A stretch of DNA of 23,198 bases, taken from contig NW_003135350.1 in assembly GCF_000003605.2 (NCBI RefSeq), positions 2,204 to 25,401 on the forward strand. Direction: 5' to 3'. The stretch comes from Saccoglossus kowalevskii. Its lineage: Eukaryota > Hemichordata > Enteropneusta > Harrimaniidae. Shown here one piece after another: positions 19,201 to 23,198 of this stretch; the stretch's first letter is position 1, and each line of letters opens with the position of its first letter. The notes beneath the pieces were generated by a model that had not been told where the DNA came from, searched no databases, and saw only the letters and a list, made by a program, of their open reading frames with translations. Both the position numbers and the translations under genes were made by a program.

Positions 19201-20354
19201 GAATCTAACAAATGTAAACATGTGAAACGATGAGAACTTTAAATATAGACAAGCGATTGGGATGAGTCAAATTCCCACTACATGACACGTTTTATCGTCT
19301 ACTAAGGGTATGTTTTGAATCCCCTATAAAGTCTGTTGGTAATTTTCTACAGAGTGCTTTATTTCTGCTTCACACCTCGCTTCCGTAAATCACCCATATC
19401 CTATTTACTTGCTAGTAAATGCAATCTATCCGCCAGTGCAACTATAAGAGCAAAATGAACTGGTAAATTGTTCTTATCTTTATTATAAGCACGGCTTGCG
19501 ATGTAAAAAGTCTTTCATGTGGTGCCCTGAGGTCATCGCTTTTCAATACATTACAGTACCTTCATGCTGTGAGTGCTACTTAAAACATTACGTTAATATT
19601 TTAAAATGATACTAAAAATACTGCATTTTGTGCGCTCTCGTTTCTCCATTATTCAATAAATTGGGTCTATTTTTCTTCCTGACATATAGTCAACTTGTTT
19701 GCACCAAAAATCATAGAAAATCATTTTATTTGCCCTGAATAGCCTCATCTACTTATCGCATTCAAGAAATTGATTCGTCAGCAAAATATTGGACAGTTTG
19801 GTAGCCCAGTAAAAATATGCAGTTGAGCTGTGAAATTTTGTCCTGTGAATACTGCTTAATCATAAACATTTCTGAAGCCAAAAATTCAATATTGGTTATT
19901 ACATTGTTGTTCTATTCAACCATTATTAATGAGTTGTTATCAAAACTTGTAGCAATGTTAAACATACATGTATTTTTTGCAAAGCTTTTTTTGATTACCG
20001 GAAATACAGAAAAGGTTCCTGGCACCTGTTACACGTATGGCATACAATAACATACAATAACAGATAAGTTGATTGATTTCAAATTGTACAGATGTTTGGT
20101 TAAGTGGATGTACTACTGTGTTCATATTGTGAATGCTTTAAATCAAATCTTATGCTAGATACATTTGTACCTTTAATATATTCTAGATAACTGACTTGTT
20201 TTATTAGAAACACATCTCCAATAGAAGCATACCTAAAACAAAATTTACATTTGTTGCATATGGAGCAATGAAATATTACTTGATGTAAAACATGTTGAAA
20301 TATCTACCATTTTAGCGAATTTGACTTAACGCAAAAATTCTAATTTAGCTAAAG
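16232..20354. other. No gene recognised; long noncoding stretch
   Basis: If the donor at 16232 is real, this would be the first intron of a + strand gene. A frame at 16373-16639 and overlapping frames at 18111-18498 are open but unrecognised. An inverted CCAAT box (ATTGG) occurs near 16366. Local items include TTTCTG hexamer repeats near 17620, small palindromes at 18155-18212 and a 10-bp direct duplication CATACAATAA at about 20040-20059. Confidence 0.55.
17010..17043 (-). mobile_element. Short match to the LINE 3' region (tentative)
   Basis: GGCCAAACAGTACCCTAATT here resembles AGCCAAACAGTACTCTCATT near 3096 and both continue into a GGCAT. The latter lies just beyond the reverse-transcriptase remnant, so both may be the 3' end of the same retrotransposon family. 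The match is about 30 bases with several differences and could be chance. Confidence 0.25.
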
Positions 20355-20475
20355 TACTGTACATGTGTATCAACAGTTCCTTTTGTTAAATTAGCTACAT
20401 CTTGAATTAGGGAAATTACGGGGTAGCTAAACTAGCTAGAATAACATGCTAGCTAAAAAGACATGTTTTACAGTA
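20355..20475. mobile_element. Possible short element with TACTGTA ends (family C)
   Basis: It starts TACTGTACATGT and ends ACATGTTTTACAGTA, so the outer heptamers are inverted and ACATGT recurs at both sides. Inside, TAGCTA and TTAGCTA modules recur. At 121 bp with a short terminal repeat it is the weakest member of the TACTGTA group. Confidence 0.4.
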
Positions 20476-20613
20476 TTTTGACCATATCAACATCTGCTAT
20501 TTACAGAAAAATAGAATAGAGTATACTAATTTGCATAACAATGTATTATGTTAATTGCCTCTAGTGTGTTCATTGTTATGTTAAACTAGTTCTATTGTTT
20601 ATATACAATTAAA

Positions 20614-20818
20614 TACTGTAAAATGACTAATTTTAACTTTAACTCGCTGATTTACCATTTCAGGCATATTCAGTGTGTTTTAAATTCACTGTTTTATCAT
20701 TCAGATAATGTGTTCTATGGTAAATTTTACATATTCACTAGGTTTTAATTTAGCACATTTTCCAGTCAGCGAAATAAGCAAAATTAAAACCCAGTGAATA
20801 ATTAACCCCTTTACAGTA
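20614..20818. mobile_element. MITE-like element with TACTGTAAA ends (family D)
   Basis: A 205-bp segment starts TACTGTAAAATGACTAATTT and ends AATTAACCCCTTTACAGTA. Internal modules of the kind CACTG(G/T)-TTTTAA and CGCTGA occur in both orientations, so most of the element could fold back on itself. TA is present at each edge. The interior differs from families A and B. It has no coding capacity. Confidence 0.6.
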
Positions 20819-21915
20819 CGGTTAAAATAAATAAAAAAAAAAGTTATTTGTTGATGATTGCTCCATTACCAAGTATGAAATGTTGACATTTGATTGTGAA
20901 GTTTAGGTATGTACCATGAACATTAATTTGTTATCCTATGCAAAACACTTGTTTCACCACAGACTGTGACACCATTGACAACCAGTAAAAACATTGTTTT
21001 TGTCATTTCACGTATACTTGAGAATTGTCTCGTGAAGTGTACTGTATTCAGGAGACAACTTTATTCTATATGTCTTTTGAAAAAAGTGGTTTGCCCTGAG
21101 AAGGGCAATTTTGTGAAGAGAGGGTGTTGGATCAGTCATACGTTAAAATAATAGGTACCTTCATCACATTTTAATACATCTTTTAGTTGTTGCATATGTG
21201 TGATTAAAACCAACTTTAAACCAGGAAATTGTTCATTATATTTATCACTATTGGCAGGCATGAAATCCAGTGATTCACTCTACCTACCCATCATGTTTTT
21301 TTGGGATTAGATATACGTTTATTTTTTTGGCAAATAAGCCCAAAATTATTTATTTATGCAAATTATGTATCATCCAACCAATGTTTAATCTTTTTTTTTT
21401 ATATATAGTGAACAATCTGATCAAAATAAGTTCCTAGTTTTGGTTTTAGTTATTTATAGTTAAAACTGAGAATTTACTTAAATTTTGTCTGTTGGCTCCA
21501 AAATGAGTGTTCATTTCCAGAAATATTGAAGAATATACAAGATAAAAAGTGCAGAAAAATTTGGGCGAGAAAGTCTGGTAATGAAAAGGTTAAAATACAA
21601 CTTGTTTTTACTACAGTGAGCTTTTATTCATGAAATGCATGCAAGTTTATTACCGGGGTAATACAGTATGTACAGTATTCAAATTGAATACATTATATAA
21701 TGAAAAAATATCTAATTGGAGATGCTCTATTTTAAATTAAATGTGAATTCTTATCGATAACAATATGTGATTTTCTTCCTGCAAAATGATTTGATGTAAT
21801 GCATACTTTCAGTATAGAAACCAATGTAAAATAAATAACAATGCAAGGGAACTACCATTTTCAAATTTAAATTTTTTTATTTTCAAATCAGTTCTCCCCT
21901 TAAATGGGAATGAAG
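20819..21915. other. No gene recognised
   Basis: AT-rich noncoding DNA with oligo-A and oligo-T runs. The frame at 20966-21151 is not recognisable. Confidence 0.55.
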
Positions 21916-22111
21916 TACTGTGGAATTATTTATTTTCGCTGAAAGGGCCTTTTGAGCATTCTTTATGGAATTTATTTTCACTAATTTTTGATGAGTTGAA
22001 TGTGAAATATAGGAAAAAAAGTATATTCGCTGGATTTTATTTTCACGGAATCATCCCTTCAGGGAAAATAGCGAAAATAAATTCCAAGCGAAAATAAAGT
22101 ATTCTACAGTA
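21916..22111 (-). mobile_element. MITE-like element, family B copy 2
   Basis: A 196-bp element, inverted relative to 8128-8330. In reverse complement it starts TACTGTAGAATACTTTATTT and ends AATAATTCCACAGTA. It shares the interior AGTGAAAATAAA modules and a CCTATATTTCACATTCAAC phrase with copy 1. Copy 2 keeps GCGAAAATAAA where copy 1 often has GTGAAAATAAA, consistent with CpG decay in copy 1. A - strand open frame at 22043-22267 overlaps it by chance. Confidence 0.82.
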
Positions 22112-23198
22112 TATTGAAACCAAACAAATATATTTATATAATAATTTGTTGTTGTTGCATTGCACAAAATAAATAAGGGAAAATACAGAAAGGTTCACAA
22201 AAATTGACCAAATGGTGCACCAAAATGTTCTCCCCCTAGAAACACATAAGCACCAATAATTCATCAAACATTGTACTGATAGTCACTTTAATAATTTAAC
22301 TCATTTTCTTGAATTTAGCGAGTTATTGGAAGTGAAAACTTCAAACTGCGATAATTCCTTGCAGTAAAAATTAAGCTATTCACAGTGTTTGACAGGTGAA
22401 AAAAACATTTGAGGGCTAACAGGCTTTTAATTGAAAATGTATTGATCATGCATTCCATGACATTTAAATTGCAATTTAATAGTAGTAAATTTACTTTAAT
22501 TTTCCCTAGCCAGTGGCAATAAAAAGTAATTAAAGTTGTTTACTAACACGATTGCTCAGGTCAAATGAAAACCCAAGAGTTGCAATAAATATCAATTAAA
22601 CCATCTCCTTTGATTACTGTGTTTTTCAACCTCATCAAACATAACCATTATAGTAATTTAAACAACGACACAGCAAAGTAGGTCTGCTTATGATAGCTAT
22701 TACCAGGTGCATAATATCAATGCCATCCATCAATCTTAACTTTATTTCTAGTCTGCAACCTGATATACCAGTATTAAACAGTATATCATTTACATGTATG
22801 GTGCGTTTGATAGAGTTTTATGTAAAAAAACTCGTTTTTCTTGAGTCATGAATGTTCCCAGTTCTACTTCCTGTGAATGTCTCTTATTCATGGTCATTCA
22901 TGTTTGATTTCATTAATTTTATTAGCATTGTCTGCGTATTGGATTATAGTAATTAAAAAAAAAAATTGGTGATCAGTATTCATATACATTGCTATGGTAA
23001 CAACCTCGTGAACCATTACTGCAGAATCGAATATTGCTAACTCGAAGTGCATTGTGGGTAAGCAGCATGATCTGGGGAGCTGTTTTGAATTTTTAAGACT
23101 GGCAATTAACCCCATAGTGTAGGCGAGTAGACCAACGCTACTTATGATATTTATACACCATTCTCTATGGAATAGGTGGAGAGTAATCTGATATACGT
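22112..23198. other. No gene recognised to the window end
   Basis: AT-rich noncoding DNA. ATTGCTATGGTAAC at 22988-23001 resembles an RFX X-box and GCATTGTGGG lies near 23050, so the final 200 bases may approach another regulatory region, but nothing firm can be called. Confidence 0.5.

Overview
The window looks like AT-rich nuclear DNA from an animal, most likely a marine invertebrate such as a mollusc or other lophotrochozoan (clade inferred, not proven). The reasons are short GT-AG-spliced coding exons separated by 0.7-1.1 kb introns, a decayed non-LTR retrotransposon, several families of short inverted-repeat elements, a minisatellite, and long stretches without any coding signal. There are no operons, ribosome-binding sites or bacterial-type genes.

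The one gene that can be read with confidence is on the + strand at the left end. Four exons (532-802, 1502-1667, 2807-2908, 3618-3655) splice in a consistent frame into the last 191 residues of a FYB/PRAM1-family immune-type adaptor. It has a Lys/Glu-rich helix, one helically extended SH3 (hSH3) domain carrying the family signature NPEGKWL, and a short acidic tail with two tyrosines in SH2-ligand-like contexts (VYDEA and VYECV). The 5' part of the gene lies left of the window. The visible introns carry several kinds of repeat: a 33-bp minisatellite (1-345), a possible LINE tail (about 891-1010), an inverted-repeat element (2443-2626), and an antisense reverse-transcriptase remnant (about 3080-3600) that runs almost to the last splice acceptor.

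From about 4.2 kb to the end no protein-coding gene can be supported. The region holds: an inverted-repeat-bounded segment (4536-5185); five short elements (one of them also in the FYB intron) that share TACTGTA-type termini and apparent TA target sites although their interiors fall into four groups (2443-2626 and 8976-9160; 8128-8330 and 21916-22111; 20355-20475; 20614-20818, six elements in total counting the least certain one); a 534-bp element bounded by TTAA/TTAG with hairpin-forming ends (14973-15506); a 41-bp hairpin flanked by a 9-bp direct repeat (10321-10377); simple repeats; and three promoter-like islands (about 10970-11445, 12659-12710, 15855-16231). The third island ends in a strong splice donor and is the best candidate for the start of a second + strand gene whose coding exons would lie beyond this window or are too short to recognise.

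No tRNA, rRNA, snRNA, CRISPR array or viral gene was recognised.
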